The position numbers and the translations under genes were made by a program. A DNA stretch of 64,000 bases from Oscillospiraceae bacterium (GTDB lineage Bacteria; Bacillota; Clostridia; Oscillospirales; Oscillospiraceae), in contig JAFVCD010000039.1 of NCBI GenBank assembly GCA_017479425.1, positions 1 through 64,000 of the forward strand. The letters are read 5' to 3'. The notes under the pieces were generated by a model. That model saw only the letters and a list, made by a program, of their open reading frames with translations, was not told the DNA's origin and did not search any database. The number at the start of each line of letters is the position of its first letter. The stretch's first letter is position 1. Of the stretch, positions 31,820 to 41,542 are shown in pieces.

Positions 31820-33784
31820 TTATTTGCCCCCGCGCAGCTCGATTATGCGGTCGCGCAGAACGGCGGCGTACTCGAACTCGAGCATACGCGAGGCCTTCTG
31901 CATCTCCTTTTCGAGCTTGCGTATTGCCTCCTCGCGCTCTCTCTGCGTCATATATTTTGCCTCCTTCGGCTTCGCCTTTGCGGGGTCAGAGGAGATTTCG
32001 ATTATATCACGCACTTCCTTGCGTATAGTCTGCGGCGTTATGCCGTGAGAGGCGTTGAACGCCGCCTGCTTTTCTCTTCTGCGCTCAGTTTCGTCCATCG
32101 CCGCGCGCATAGAGGGTGTTACTGTATCTGCATAGAGAATAACAAGTCCCTCGGCGTTTCGCGCGGCTCTGCCGATGGTCTGAATAAGGCTCGTTTCGCT
32201 TCTGAGGAAGCCCTCCTTGTCCGCGTCGAGGATGGCGACAAGGCTCACCTCGGGAATATCCAGACCCTCGCGCAGGAGGTTTATTCCGACGAGCACGTCG
32301 AACGAGCCGAGGCGCAGGTCGCGGATTATCTCCATTCGCTCGATTGTGTCGATATCGTGGTGCATATAGCGCACCTTTATGCCCGCCTTGGAGAGATAGG
32401 CCGTCAGATCCTCCGCCATCTTCTTTGTGAGGGTCGTGACGAGCGTGCGCTCGTTCTTATCTGCGCGAGAGTTGATCTCGCCGATGAGGTCGTCTATCTG
32501 ACCCTCGACCGGTCTAAGCTCCACTCGCGGGTCAAGCAGTCCGGTCGGTCTGATGATCTGCTCCGCGATCTGCGAGCTTCTCGTGCGCTCGTACTCCGCC
32601 GGGGTCGCGGAGACGTAGATGACCTGATTGACTCTCTCCTCAAACTCGTCAAATTTGAGCGGTCTGTTGTCGAACGCCGAGGGCAGCCGAAAGCCGTACT
32701 CGACGAGGCTCTCCTTCCTCGCTCTGTCGCCGCGGTACATCGCTCGCACCTGCGGAACGGTGACGTGGCTCTCGTCGATGAACATCAGATAGTCCTTCGG
32801 GAAATAGTCAAGGAGCGTCATCGGCGTCGAGCCCGGCTCCCTGCCGCCGAGTATGCGCGAATAGTTCTCGATGCCCGAGCAGAAGCCCAGCTCCTGAAGC
32901 ATCTCGATATCGTACATCGTGCGCTGGCGTATTCTCTGCGCCTCGATGAGCTTATCGTGCTCCTTGAACCACCTCTCGCGCTCCTCAAGCTCGCGCTGAA
33001 TCTCAACTATCGCGCGGTTGAGCTTTTCGCGCGAGGTAACGTAGTGGCTCGCCGGGTAGATGGCGACGTGGTTGAGTATACGGACAGTCTGTCCGTTTAC
33101 CGGCGCAAACTCCGAAATTCTGTCGATCTCATCGCCGAAGAACTCTATTCTTATCGCGTTCTCGCGTGAGTAGACGGGGAAAATCTCCACCGTATCGCCT
33201 CTCACGCGGAACATATTGCGGTCAAACGCTATATCGTTTCGCTCGTAGCGTATTTCAACGAGCTTTTTGAGGAGCCTGTCGCGGTCATACTCCATACCCT
33301 GACGGAGGGATATGACCATCTCCTTATAATCTATCGGGTCGCCGAGGCCGTAAATACAGCTCACCGAGGATACGACGATGACATCGCGACGCTCTGCAAG
33401 CGCGCTCGTAGCGGAGTGCCTGAGGCGCTCGATCTCATCGTTTATCGCGCTGTCCTTCTCTATATATGTGTCGGTGTGCGGAATATACGCCTCCGGCTGG
33501 TAGTAATCGTAGTAAGAAACGAAGTACTCGACGGCGTTGTTCGGAAAGAACTCCTTGAACTCCGAGCATAGCTGCGCTGCGAGCGTTTTATTGTGCGCGA
33601 GAACAAGCGTCGGGCGCTGAATGCGCTCAATGACCTTCGCCATCGTGTAGGTCTTGCCCGAGCCGGTAACGCCGAGAAGCGTCTGCTCCTCAAAGCCCTG
33701 CTCAACTCCCCACGCGAGCTTATCTATCGCCTCCGGCTGATCGCCCGAGGGCTTGAACTGTGATACAACCTCAAACTGCGCCAT
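31820..33784 (-). CDS. uvrB: Excinuclease ABC subunit B
   Basis: Damage-verification helicase of nucleotide excision repair. 654 aa, normal length: Walker A GVTGSGKT, the beta-hairpin region [12 protein letters not shown], helicase motifs ESHVTVPQ (DEAD-type), [10 protein letters not shown] and [10 protein letters not shown], and the C-terminal UVR domain ([28 protein letters not shown], abbreviated by its ends). It overlaps radC by 14 bp. uvrA is outside the window. Confidence 0.98.
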   Translation of the reverse strand: MAQFEVVSQFKPSGDQPEAIDKLAWGVEQGFEEQTLLGVTGSGKTYTMAKVIERIQRPTLVLAHNKTLAAQLCSEFKEFFPNNAVEYFVSYYDYYQPEAYIPHTDTYIEKDSAINDEIERLRHSATSALAERRDVIVVSSVSCIYGLGDPIDYKEMVISLRQGMEYDRDRLLKKLVEIRYERNDIAFDRNMFRVRGDTVEIFPVYSRENAIRIEFFGDEIDRISEFAPVNGQTVRILNHVAIYPASHYVTSREKLNRAIVEIQRELEERERWFKEHDKLIEAQRIRQRTMYDIEMLQELGFCSGIENYSRILGGREPGSTPMTLLDYFPKDYLMFIDESHVTVPQVRAMYRGDRARKESLVEYGFRLPSAFDNRPLKFDEFEERVNQVIYVSATPAEYERTRSSQIAEQIIRPTGLLDPRVELRPVEGQIDDLIGEINSRADKNERTLVTTLTKKMAEDLTAYLSKAGIKVRYMHHDIDTIERMEIIRDLRLGSFDVLVGINLLREGLDIPEVSLVAILDADKEGFLRSETSLIQTIGRAARNAEGLVILYADTVTPSMRAAMDETERRREKQAAFNASHGITPQTIRKEVRDIIEISSDPAKAKPKEAKYMTQREREEAIRKLEKEMQKASRMLEFEYAAVLRDRIIELRGGK

Positions 33785-34475
33785 TTTTTGTCCCCGATCT
33801 TCTGTTCAGAATTCCGTCATCACGAAAGCTTATGAAATCGTCGCCGGCGATTATAAGGTGGTCAAGCAGAACTACGTCGACCTGCGCAAGCGCGTCGCGT
33901 ATCCGGAGAGTTGTTTCCACGTCCTCCTCGGATTTAAGCGCAATGCCAGAGGTGTGATTGTGCGCTAAAATAACGCAGCTCGCGCCCTGCACGAGAGCCG
34001 TTTCCACCACCTTGCGAACGCTGATGACCACGCTGTTCATGCTTCCGCTTCCGACAAGCTTGCAGCTTATGAGCTTGCGCTTCGCGTCCATGCAGAGGAG
34101 GTACACAAGCTCCTCCTTGTGCCCGTGAAAGCGCGGCATAAGATATGCTCCGGCGGTTTCCGATGAGTCGATGATGTCGATGAAGCTTGCTTTTGAGATG
34201 AGATATCTGCGGCAGACCTGCGGAATAAGCTTCAAAAGCACCGCGGCGTTCTGCCCGATTCCGGGTACGCGCATCAGCTCCTCCGGCTCTGCGTCGAATA
34301 CTGCGGAGATGGAGCCGAAGGCGTCGATAAGCGCGTGCGCGACGGGGTTAACGTCAACCTGCGGTATAGCGTAGAACAGCAGGAGCTCCAGCGCCCTGTG
34401 CTCAGAGAAGGCGTCAAGTCCGCCCGCGAGGAATTCCTCGCGCATTTTTTGTCTATGTCCGTCGTGCATACCCAT
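33771..34475 (-). CDS. radC: RadC/YicR family JAMM-domain protein
   Basis: 234 aa. N-terminal helix-hairpin-helix ([22 protein letters not shown]) and the JAMM metal site with HNHTSG (the usual Pro replaced by Thr) and downstream Asp in [12 protein letters not shown]. Historically called a repair protein; the JAMM metallohydrolase role is unresolved. ATG 34475 follows GGAGGTG with good spacing, so upstream in-frame starts are rejected. First gene of the operon radC-uvrB-x-recD2-comFC-mreB-galT. Confidence 0.93.
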   Translation of the reverse strand: MGMHDGHRQKMREEFLAGGLDAFSEHRALELLLFYAIPQVDVNPVAHALIDAFGSISAVFDAEPEELMRVPGIGQNAAVLLKLIPQVCRRYLISKASFIDIIDSSETAGAYLMPRFHGHKEELVYLLCMDAKRKLISCKLVGSGSMNSVVISVRKVVETALVQGASCVILAHNHTSGIALKSEEDVETTLRIRDALAQVDVVLLDHLIIAGDDFISFRDDGILNRRSGTKNGAV

Positions 34476-34701
34476 CGTCGCACCTCCTCGATTACAATTT
34501 GTATAGAGCCTTGCAGTCATTCATTTTTATTCCGGTTATCCGGTTTCTTTCGCGGTTTCGCGTGTAAAAGCGCCGTACCGGTTTTCAGTCTTTTCGGGCA
34601 GTTTTCGCGGGATTCTGCGCCGCAAAATGACGCCCTTTACATAATTATTTTCCCTTTTTCGGTTTACTTTTCACTCTGCCATAAGTGCAAACAACAAATA
34701 G

Positions 34702-34731
34702 TTATCCACATTTTCCACAGAGTTTTCCACA
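34702..34731 (+). promoter_or_regulatory. Cluster of three DnaA-box-like 9-mers
   Basis: TTATCCACA (34702-34710, perfect consensus), TTTTCCACA (34711-34719) and TTTTCCACA (34723-34731), all in the same orientation, in the 404-bp spacer between tsaD and radC (34476-34879). The rest of the spacer is AT-rich, has repeated ACATAAT words (near 34639, 34835 and 34853) and a weak GAATAAT/ATTATTC hairpin (34858-34876) that could end tsaD transcription. No gene is seen in the spacer. Confidence 0.65.
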
Positions 34732-34879
34732 TCGAAAAAAGCGAGCCGTTCTGCGCCTTTCGTGGCTTTTTGGTAATTTATGTCAGTTGTGCAAACGCCC
34801 TTTTCCGTAAGTTTTCAACCGCTTCATCGCTTGACATAATCCGGCGCTCTTCACATAATTCTGAATAATTCCGGATTAT

Positions 34880-35896
34880 TCATTTTTCTATGTTGTCAAT
34901 ATCCATCGTGGCGTAGGCGTTGAGGTCGGAGCCGGCGCGCGCGCCCGCGAGATATTCATAGTAGCCCTGAGCGCCGATCATCGCGCCGTTGTCGCCGCAG
35001 AGCTTAAGGGGCGGCACGAAAAGCTTTTTCCCCGCCTTTTTGCAGGCTTCCTCAAAATCCGCACGGATGCGCTTGTTAGCCGCAACGCCGCCGGCGACTA
35101 CGATCTTATCGTAGCCGAGCTCTTCGGCAGCCGCCATCGTGCGCGGCACGAGAGCGTCGGAAACAGCCTTCTGGAAAGATGCGGCAAGTCCCGCCTTGTC
35201 GAGCTCCTCGCCCTTCTGCTCTGCGTTGTGCGCGGCGTTGACGACTGCGGTTTTAAGTCCGGAGAAGGACATATCGTAGGGGTGGCCCTCAATGTGGGCG
35301 TTGGGAAGCTTGAACGCGGTGTCGCTGCCCTTTTCGGCAAGCTCCTGCATGGGCTTTCCGCCGGGGTACGGCAGTCCGAGAACTCTCGCCGCCTTGTCGA
35401 AGCACTCACCTGCGGCGTCATCGTGGGTCGCGCCGATTATCGACATATCAGTGTATCCTCGCACGTCGACGATTATGGTGTTGCCGCCGGATATGGCAAG
35501 GCAGAGAAACGGCGGCTCCAGCTCCGGAAAAGCAAGATAGTTTGCCGCTATGTGACCGCGGACGTGATGCACCGGGATAAGCGGCACTCCGAGGCTCATC
35601 GCCGCGCCCTTTGCGAAGTTCACGCCGACGAGCAGCGCGCCTATAAGTCCCGGCGCGTAGGTGACGGCAATCGCATCTATATCCTTTTTAGTGATCCCCG
35701 CCTTTTCGATCGCGCTCGTTGCAAGCCGCGATATAGCTGTAACGTGGCTTCTTGAGGCGATTTCCGGCACAACGCCGCCGTAGATCGCGTGCATATCCGC
35801 CTGCGAGAGTACCTCGTCCGCGAGCACCTGCCTGCCGTCGCGCACTACGGCGACCGCAGTTTCGTCGCAGGAGGATTCGATTGATAAAATGAGCAT
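34880..35896 (-). CDS. tsaD: tRNA N6-threonylcarbamoyladenosine transferase subunit TsaD
   Basis: Kae1/Qri7-family transferase making t6A37 on ANN-decoding tRNAs. 338 aa: LSIESSCDET N-terminus, metal-binding His111 and His115 in HHVRGH, phosphate loop AISGGNT, and VAGGVAANKRIR. Follows rimI by 25 bp in the polA-rimI-tsaD end of the long operon. TsaB and TsaE, its usual partners, are not in the window. Confidence 0.97.
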   Translation of the reverse strand: MLILSIESSCDETAVAVVRDGRQVLADEVLSQADMHAIYGGVVPEIASRSHVTAISRLATSAIEKAGITKKDIDAIAVTYAPGLIGALLVGVNFAKGAAMSLGVPLIPVHHVRGHIAANYLAFPELEPPFLCLAISGGNTIIVDVRGYTDMSIIGATHDDAAGECFDKAARVLGLPYPGGKPMQELAEKGSDTAFKLPNAHIEGHPYDMSFSGLKTAVVNAAHNAEQKGEELDKAGLAASFQKAVSDALVPRTMAAAEELGYDKIVVAGGVAANKRIRADFEEACKKAGKKLFVPPLKLCGDNGAMIGAQGYYEYLAGARAGSDLNAYATMDIDNIEK

Positions 35897-35921
35897 TTCT
35901 TTTCCAGCTTTCGGTATGTGA

Positions 35922-36362
35922 TTATTTAGATTCTTTTTCCCTTTCCATAATTACGGCGTCCTCTTTCGGCTCGTCATAATACTTCGCCCGCACTCCGAGA
36001 ACGGTAAAGCCGTGCTTTTTATACAGCGCCCGCGCCGGAGCGTTGGACTGCCGCACCTCAAGGAGTATGCGCTCCACGCCGCGCCTGTCGCACTCGTCGG
36101 TGAGCGTATTTATAAGCGAGTCAGCAATACCCCGTCGGCGGTATTCCTCGCCCACGGCGATATTATATAGCTCCGCCTCGTCCGGAAACAGCCTCAGAAG
36201 GGCAAAGCCGGCGATTTTCCCCTCCTCCTCGTCTACGAAAAAGAGGGTGTCGTCATAGGAAAGGGCGTCGCGGAAGCTCTCCTCGCTCCAGGGAAGCGAG
36301 AAATTTCTGACTTCGATCTCGTGTATTTCGGGAATATCGTCATTGGCAGCGCGTCTTATCAT
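35922..36362 (-). CDS. rimI: Ribosomal protein S18-alanine N-acetyltransferase (RimI-like)
   Basis: GNAT acetyltransferase, 146 aa. Shows EVRNFSLPWSEESF near the start, the acetyl-CoA loop EYRRRGIADSLI and the C-terminal EVRQSNAPARALYKKHGF signature of RimI. In Firmicutes rimI lies in the tsaE-tsaB-rimI-tsaD cluster; here it sits between polA (4-bp overlap) and tsaD. Confidence 0.93.
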   Translation of the reverse strand: MIRRAANDDIPEIHEIEVRNFSLPWSEESFRDALSYDDTLFFVDEEEGKIAGFALLRLFPDEAELYNIAVGEEYRRRGIADSLINTLTDECDRRGVERILLEVRQSNAPARALYKKHGFTVLGVRAKYYDEPKEDAVIMEREKESK

Positions 36363-38959
36363 TTCGCTTCAAACCAGCTCTTTCCCCATTTTGCGTCGGC
36401 GATGAGCGGCACAGAGAGAGAAGCCGCACCCTCCATCTCGCGCCGGAGTATCTCCGAAACCTTTTCCTTATCCTCCTCGCGGCACTCGACGATCAGCTCA
36501 TCGTGTACCTGCAAAAGAAGCTTCGCATCGAGGCCGGAGGCTTCAAGCGCCCTGTCAACGCGGATCATGGCGATCTTCATAATATCCGCCGCAGTGCCCT
36601 GGATCGGCATATTTCTCGCAACTCTCTCGCCAAATGACCGGAGGTTGAAATTGGAGCTTTTAAGCTCCGGAAGCGGACGGATCCTGCCGTACATAGTGAC
36701 CGCCTCGCCGCGCTCCTTGGCTTCACGAACGCTCTTATCCATAAACTCCGCTACGCCCTTGTAGCGCGTCATATATGCGTTTATATAATCCCTTGCGCTC
36801 GCGACGGAAATACCTATATCGTCCGCCAGCGAAAATGCGGAAATGCCGTAGACAATGCCGAAATTTACCGCCTTTGCGTGGCTCCGCTCGAGGCTTGTGA
36901 CCTCCTCCGGCGCCTTGCCCAGCACCTGCGCCGCAGTGGCGCGGTGGATATCCATGCCGGAGATAAAGGCGTTTCGCATCTCCTCGTCGCCGGACATGTG
37001 AGCGAGGATACGCAGCTCGATCTGGCTGTAATCCGCATCGACCAGCACATTGCCCTCAGCGGGAATGAACATTTTGCGAATCTCGCCACCAAGCTCTTTT
37101 CGCACCGGAATATTCTGCAGATTCGGCTCTGTGGAGCTGAGGCGGCCCGTCGCCGTTACTGTCATCTGGAAATTTGTGTGGATCCTGCCGTCGGCGGCTA
37201 TGACTTTGCCAAGCCCGTCGGCATAGGTGGATTTCAGCTTCGCAAGCTCCCGATACTCCAGCACCTTTCCGATGATCGGGTGCTTGGGTCTGAGCTTTTC
37301 AAGCACCTCGGCATTTGTAGAGTAGCCGGTCTTGGTCTTTTTCGGTGCCGGCAGCATAAGGCGGTCAAAAAGTATCTCGCCAAGCTGCTTCGGACTGTTT
37401 ATGTTGAACTCTCCGCCTGCCATGGAATAGATTTCGGAGGTGAGCCTGTCCACTTCAACAGAGAGGACCTTTCCGAAGTCCGAAAGTGCCTTTTTGTCAA
37501 CGAGGAAGCCGGCGTTTTCCATCTTCGCAAGAACTCCGCAAAGGGGCATTTCGATATTAAAAAGTACCTCGCTGAGCCCTTTTTCCTCGATTTTCTTCTC
37601 TAAAGCTTCCTTCAGCGCCATAATTGCGGCGCTCTCGCTGAGAAGCCTTGCACGGCGCTTTATATCATCCTCAAGAAGCGAAAACTGCCCGTCATCGTCG
37701 GCTCCGCTCATTATCTCAAATGAGCAGTATTTTACGCACAGCGCATCAAGCTCATACCTTGCCGCCGTCGGGTCAAGAAGGTATGCCGCAAGCTCGCAAT
37801 CGAAATAAAAATCGCCCAAATCAAGGTGTTTTATCGTATCTTTTACGGAAAAACCAACCTTTTTGACGTTTTTGAGCGCCTTCAGCGCACTTTCCCACGC
37901 AGGCGAGGTGTCGCTGACGATATAGCCGTTTTCGCAGTCGATGGCAATTGTAGTGTAGTCCGCCGAAACGGCGACGCCGCACTCCCTTTCGCCTATTTCA
38001 GCGACCATCTTCTGAACGTCGGCATCTGAAAGAAGCTCAGTAAGCGTAATGACGGCGGAAAAATCACGAATTTCGTTATTTTCGCTATTTTCCGGCTTCT
38101 TAAGTCCGAATTCAGTTATAAATCTTGAAAAGCCCAGGCGGGAAAAAACCGCATAAAGGGCATCGTTATCGTATTTTTTTATTTTGCAATCCGCCGCATT
38201 GAATTCTATCGGCGCGTCGCGGTGTATGGTGGCAAGGTCAAAGCTCATCTCGGCGCTCTCACGGCCGTTTTCCAGCTTTTTGCGGACAGAGTCCTTAATA
38301 TCGAGAGTTTCAAGCTCAGAATAAATGCGCTCGATTGTATTGAAGCGGCAAATTAAATCCATCGCAGTCTTCTCTCCGACTCCGGCGACGCCGGGGATAT
38401 TGTCGGACGAGTCGCCCATAAGCGCCTTGAGGTCGACGATGTGTATGGGGTCGAAGCCGTACTCCTCGCGGAACGCCGCCTCGTCGTAGACCTTGACCTC
38501 GGTCTGACCCATGCGGGACTTGATATGATAGACCTCGGTGTGCTTGTCGATAAGCTGAAAGGAATCCCGGTCGCCGGTGACAAGCACCACCCTGTCCTCC
38601 GGGCTTTTTGCGGCGATAGTGCCGAGCAGGTCGTCAGCCTCCCAGCCCTCAAGTTCATAGCGGCGGATGTTCATCGCGTCCAGCGTTTCCTTGAGAATCG
38701 GCATCTGCACCGCCAGCTCCTCCGGCATACCCTTGCGCTGAGCCTTGTAGCCCTCGTACTTAAGGTGGCGGAAGGTGGGCGCCTTGAGGTCAAAGGTAAC
38801 GCACACCGCATCCGGCTCTACGTCCTTTTCGAGCCTGCGCAGAATATTCAGAAAGCCGTAGACTGCGTTCGTTGGCGTTCCGTCGGGCGCGTTGAGCTCA
38901 CGCACGCCGTAGAATGCACGGTTCACTATGCTGTTGCCGTCGATGACCATTAGTGTCAT
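36359..38959 (-). CDS. polA: DNA polymerase I
   Basis: Repair and Okazaki-fragment polymerase, 866 aa. N-terminal 5'-3' nuclease (about 1-290, MVIDGNSIVNRAFYG, EGWEADDLLGT, MGDSSDNIPGVAGVG), a degenerate exonuclease-like middle (about 300-470) lacking the DxE catalytic motif, so no proofreading expected, and the Pol A domain (motif A DADYSQIELRILAHMS, motif B SHAKAVNFGIVYG, motif C LQVHDELIVE). Overlaps rimI by 4 bp; 3 bp from the RAYT gene. Confidence 0.98.
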   Translation of the reverse strand: MTLMVIDGNSIVNRAFYGVRELNAPDGTPTNAVYGFLNILRRLEKDVEPDAVCVTFDLKAPTFRHLKYEGYKAQRKGMPEELAVQMPILKETLDAMNIRRYELEGWEADDLLGTIAAKSPEDRVVLVTGDRDSFQLIDKHTEVYHIKSRMGQTEVKVYDEAAFREEYGFDPIHIVDLKALMGDSSDNIPGVAGVGEKTAMDLICRFNTIERIYSELETLDIKDSVRKKLENGRESAEMSFDLATIHRDAPIEFNAADCKIKKYDNDALYAVFSRLGFSRFITEFGLKKPENSENNEIRDFSAVITLTELLSDADVQKMVAEIGERECGVAVSADYTTIAIDCENGYIVSDTSPAWESALKALKNVKKVGFSVKDTIKHLDLGDFYFDCELAAYLLDPTAARYELDALCVKYCSFEIMSGADDDGQFSLLEDDIKRRARLLSESAAIMALKEALEKKIEEKGLSEVLFNIEMPLCGVLAKMENAGFLVDKKALSDFGKVLSVEVDRLTSEIYSMAGGEFNINSPKQLGEILFDRLMLPAPKKTKTGYSTNAEVLEKLRPKHPIIGKVLEYRELAKLKSTYADGLGKVIAADGRIHTNFQMTVTATGRLSSTEPNLQNIPVRKELGGEIRKMFIPAEGNVLVDADYSQIELRILAHMSGDEEMRNAFISGMDIHRATAAQVLGKAPEEVTSLERSHAKAVNFGIVYGISAFSLADDIGISVASARDYINAYMTRYKGVAEFMDKSVREAKERGEAVTMYGRIRPLPELKSSNFNLRSFGERVARNMPIQGTAADIMKIAMIRVDRALEASGLDAKLLLQVHDELIVECREEDKEKVSEILRREMEGAASLSVPLIADAKWGKSWFEAK

Positions 38960-38962
38960 AGG

Positions 38963-39463
38963 TCAGTAGTCCTCTCCTTTTCCGTCAAGCCATTTCTGCG
39001 GATTGCCGTCGATGTAGTTCCACGCCGCTTCGTAATCCTCGCGTGTGCGGATAACGTGGTCGTAAAACCCCGGTTGCCAGAGTTTAGTTTCAAGACCTGC
39101 TTTTCTGCACTTTATCGTAGATTTCGATTTCAACGCGCCGATTACGGACGTAACCGTGGTGCGGGGGCTTGCCCCCGCTTTTTCGTTTGCGACCGACAAT
39201 AAAAGATGCACATGATTTGGCATAACGATAAATATATCAACTGATATTGAAGGATATTTTTGTGGAATCTTTTTTATCTCATCCCATATTATTTCACCAT
39301 ATGCTGTGAGGGTGACAGCGGGGGCAAGCCCCCGCACCACGGGAGTTTCGATTTTTCCAAACAGGTGCCGTTTGTAATCAGAACAAATCGTGATGAAATA
39401 TGCTCCGTTTTCGGCGTAATCATGTGTTTTGAGTCTGCGTAATCTATTTGGATAATCCATCAC
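38963..39463 (-). CDS. REP-associated tyrosine transposase (RAYT)-like protein
   Basis: Single-copy HUH transposase-like protein, about 165 aa, of the Y1/RAYT branch believed to mobilise REP sequences. Motifs: NGAYFITICSDYKRHLFG, PNHVHLLL (HUH), and the catalytic-Tyr region LWQPGFYDHVIR. Two internal inverted copies of a GC palindrome encode VVRGLAPAV and AGASPRTT. Start is GTG 39463 or ATG 39460, overlapping the cysS stop. It is wedged between cysS and polA without breaking co-directionality. Confidence 0.9.
   Translation of the reverse strand: MMDYPNRLRRLKTHDYAENGAYFITICSDYKRHLFGKIETPVVRGLAPAVTLTAYGEIIWDEIKKIPQKYPSISVDIFIVMPNHVHLLLSVANEKAGASPRTTVTSVIGALKSKSTIKCRKAGLETKLWQPGFYDHVIRTREDYEAAWNYIDGNPQKWLDGKGEDY
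39158..39340. repeat. Pair of inverted REP-like palindromes inside the RAYT gene
   Basis: GTGCGGGGGCTTGCCCCCGC at 39159-39178 and its inverted form GCGGGGGCAAGCCCCCGCAC at 39319-39338. Each is itself a hairpin (GCGGGGGC/GCCCCCGC), and the two are mirror-placed about 140 bp apart within the coding sequence. Confidence 0.75.
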
Positions 39464-40902
39464 TTTCCATACTTTACTCCGCCGGGAATGTCGGTAATTG
39501 TATAGCCCATACCTGCGACCTCATTGCGGATAGCGTCGGCACGCTGGAAATCCTTTGCCTTTTTTGCGCTCTGACGCTCACGGAGAAGCGCCTCAACGCT
39601 CTCATCAGCTTCGCCGGACTCGCAGATAACGGAAAATTCACCCGCTTTCGGCGCGGAAGCGTTCTTTTTACGCATCTCCGCCGCCTTTTTCGTTAGGTCG
39701 AGGCTCAGCACTCTGTCAACATCGTCGATTGCGGCAAGCTTTGTGGCATCGTTCGTCTTAAGCTTCAGAATATCGTAAAGAACGGTGACGCCGTTCGGGG
39801 TATTTATATCGTTATCCATCTGCGCGATAAACTTCTCGCGCACGCTCTTTACGGCTTCCTCATCCACCTCGCCATCGGGATTAAGGGTGGCAATCTTCTG
39901 TACGAGCTTATTATAAGCACCCTTTGCGTTATCGAGGTTTTCCCATGTGAACACGAGGTTCTTGCGATAGTGGCTCTGGAGGCAGAAGAAGCGGTACTCC
40001 ATCGGGTCATAGCCCTTATCCCTGAGGAGCGAAACCGTCAGAAATTCGCCCTTACTCTTACTCATCTTTCCGTCGGAGGTGTTGAGGTGAGCGACGTGCA
40101 TCCAGTAATTGCACCACTTGTGGCCGAGATACGCCTCGCTCTGGGCAATCTCGTTTGTGTGGTGCGGGAAGGCGTTATCTATGCCGCCGCAGTGGATATC
40201 CACGTTCTCGCCCAGGTGCTTCATTGCGATGCAGGAGCATTCGATATGCCAGCCGGGATAACCCACGCCCCAGGGAGAATCCCATTTGAGCGCCTGAGAA
40301 TCGAACTTACTCTTTGTAAACCACAGCGCAAAGTCGTTCTTATTGCGCTTATTCTCGTCCGCTTCGACGCCCTCGCGCACGCCGACAGCGAGGTCATCCT
40401 CCTTGAAATCGTTGAAAACATAGTAATTTTTAAGCTTCGCCGTATCGAAATACACGTTTCCGCCGGCGCGATAGGCGTAGTTTGTATCCACAAGCTTATT
40501 TATAACGCGAACGTAGTCGGGTATGCAGTTTGTTGCCGGGTCGACAACGTCCGGCTTTTTGATGTTGAGAGCGGCGCAGTCTGCAAAAAAGGCGTCGGTG
40601 TACTGCTTGGCTATCTCCATAACGGTCTTATGCTCGCGCTCTGCGCCCTTCAGCATCTTATCTTCGCCCTCATCGTTGTCGCCGGAGAGGTGGCCGACGT
40701 CGGTGATGTTCATAACACGCTTGACGTTATAGCCGAGGTAGCGGAGATACTTCTCCAGCACATCCTCCATTATATAGCTGCGGAGATTGCCGATGTGCGC
40801 AAAGTGATACACCGTCGGGCCGCAGGTGTACATCTTGACAAGCTGCGGATCGGCGGGTACGAATTCTTCTTTAGTGTGTGTGGCTGAATTATAGATTTTC
40901 AT
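39460..40902 (-). CDS. cysS: Cysteinyl-tRNA synthetase
   Basis: Class I synthetase charging tRNA-Cys, 480 aa. Zinc ligand Cys27 in YTCGPTVY, HIGN at 36-39 (HIGH motif), zinc-site GWHIECSCIAM and CGGIDNAFPHHTNE, KMSKS in DGKMSKSKGEF, and the C-terminal RQSAKKAKDFQRADAIR block. It overlaps cysE by 14 bp, a common Firmicutes pairing that couples cysteine synthesis to its use. Confidence 0.97.
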   Translation of the reverse strand: MKIYNSATHTKEEFVPADPQLVKMYTCGPTVYHFAHIGNLRSYIMEDVLEKYLRYLGYNVKRVMNITDVGHLSGDNDEGEDKMLKGAEREHKTVMEIAKQYTDAFFADCAALNIKKPDVVDPATNCIPDYVRVINKLVDTNYAYRAGGNVYFDTAKLKNYYVFNDFKEDDLAVGVREGVEADENKRNKNDFALWFTKSKFDSQALKWDSPWGVGYPGWHIECSCIAMKHLGENVDIHCGGIDNAFPHHTNEIAQSEAYLGHKWCNYWMHVAHLNTSDGKMSKSKGEFLTVSLLRDKGYDPMEYRFFCLQSHYRKNLVFTWENLDNAKGAYNKLVQKIATLNPDGEVDEEAVKSVREKFIAQMDNDINTPNGVTVLYDILKLKTNDATKLAAIDDVDRVLSLDLTKKAAEMRKKNASAPKAGEFSVICESGEADESVEALLRERQSAKKAKDFQRADAIRNEVAGMGYTITDIPGGVKYGK

Positions 40903-41536
40903 CGGTTTTCTCCTCTAACTTTCTCTTTAGGTATTCCACCTGACAGGTGAGATATACAAGCTCCATGCTGACGGGGTCTGCAACGTTGATCTGATCGACG
41001 TTGGAAACATAGTCCTGCTTTACGCCGTTTATGCGCGCGATCCTCGCCGGAACGCCTACTGCGGTGGAGTTTTCCGGAACGTCCTTCAAAACAACCGCTC
41101 CGGCGGCGATGCGGCTGTTATCGCCGATATTTATGGGGCCGAGCACCTTCGCTCCCGCTCCGATAAGCACGTTGTTTCCCACCGTCGGGTGGCGCTTGCC
41201 GGTGTGCTTGCCGGTGCCGCCGAGGGTAACGCCCTGATAGATAAGGCAGTCATCGCCGATTTCGGCGGTCTCGCCGATCACAACGCCCTCGCCGTGGTCA
41301 ATAACGAGCCTTTTCCCGATTGTTGCGCCGGGATGTATTTCAATTCCGGTCTTTTTCCGCGCACGCTGACTTATCCACCGCGCGAGGAATTTAAATCCCT
41401 TTTTCCAGAGTCTGTTCGCCCTTCTGTACATGAGAAGCGCCTTGACTCCCGGGTACAGAAGCGCAATCTCAGCGCCGCTCGTTGCCGCAGGATCGCGCTC
41501 GAGGTACGCCTTTTCAAGTTCCCTGAGTTCGCTCAA
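40889..41536 (-). CDS. cysE: Serine O-acetyltransferase
   Basis: First committed enzyme of cysteine biosynthesis, acetylating L-serine. 215 aa with left-handed hexapeptide repeats (IEIHPGATIGKRLVIDHGEGVVIGE, split here as GIEIHPGATIGKR and VIDHGEGVVIGETAEIG), catalytic His in DHGEG and HPTVGNNVLIGAGAKVLG. The N-terminal helical domain is short compared with E. coli CysE, as in other Firmicutes. Next to cysS. Confidence 0.95.
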   Translation of the reverse strand: MSELRELEKAYLERDPAATSGAEIALLYPGVKALLMYRRANRLWKKGFKFLARWISQRARKKTGIEIHPGATIGKRLVIDHGEGVVIGETAEIGDDCLIYQGVTLGGTGKHTGKRHPTVGNNVLIGAGAKVLGPINIGDNSRIAAGAVVLKDVPENSTAVGVPARIARINGVKQDYVSNVDQINVADPVSMELVYLTCQVEYLKRKLEEKTDENL

Positions 41537-41542
41537 AGGTCA

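Noticed and set aside
32045..33169. 374-codon plus-strand frame within uvrB
   Set aside because: Antisense shadow of a highly conserved gene.
34335..34868. 177-codon plus-strand frame spanning radC and the DnaA-box spacer
   Set aside because: Its first part is antisense to radC and the remainder is low-complexity AT-rich sequence with no start signal.
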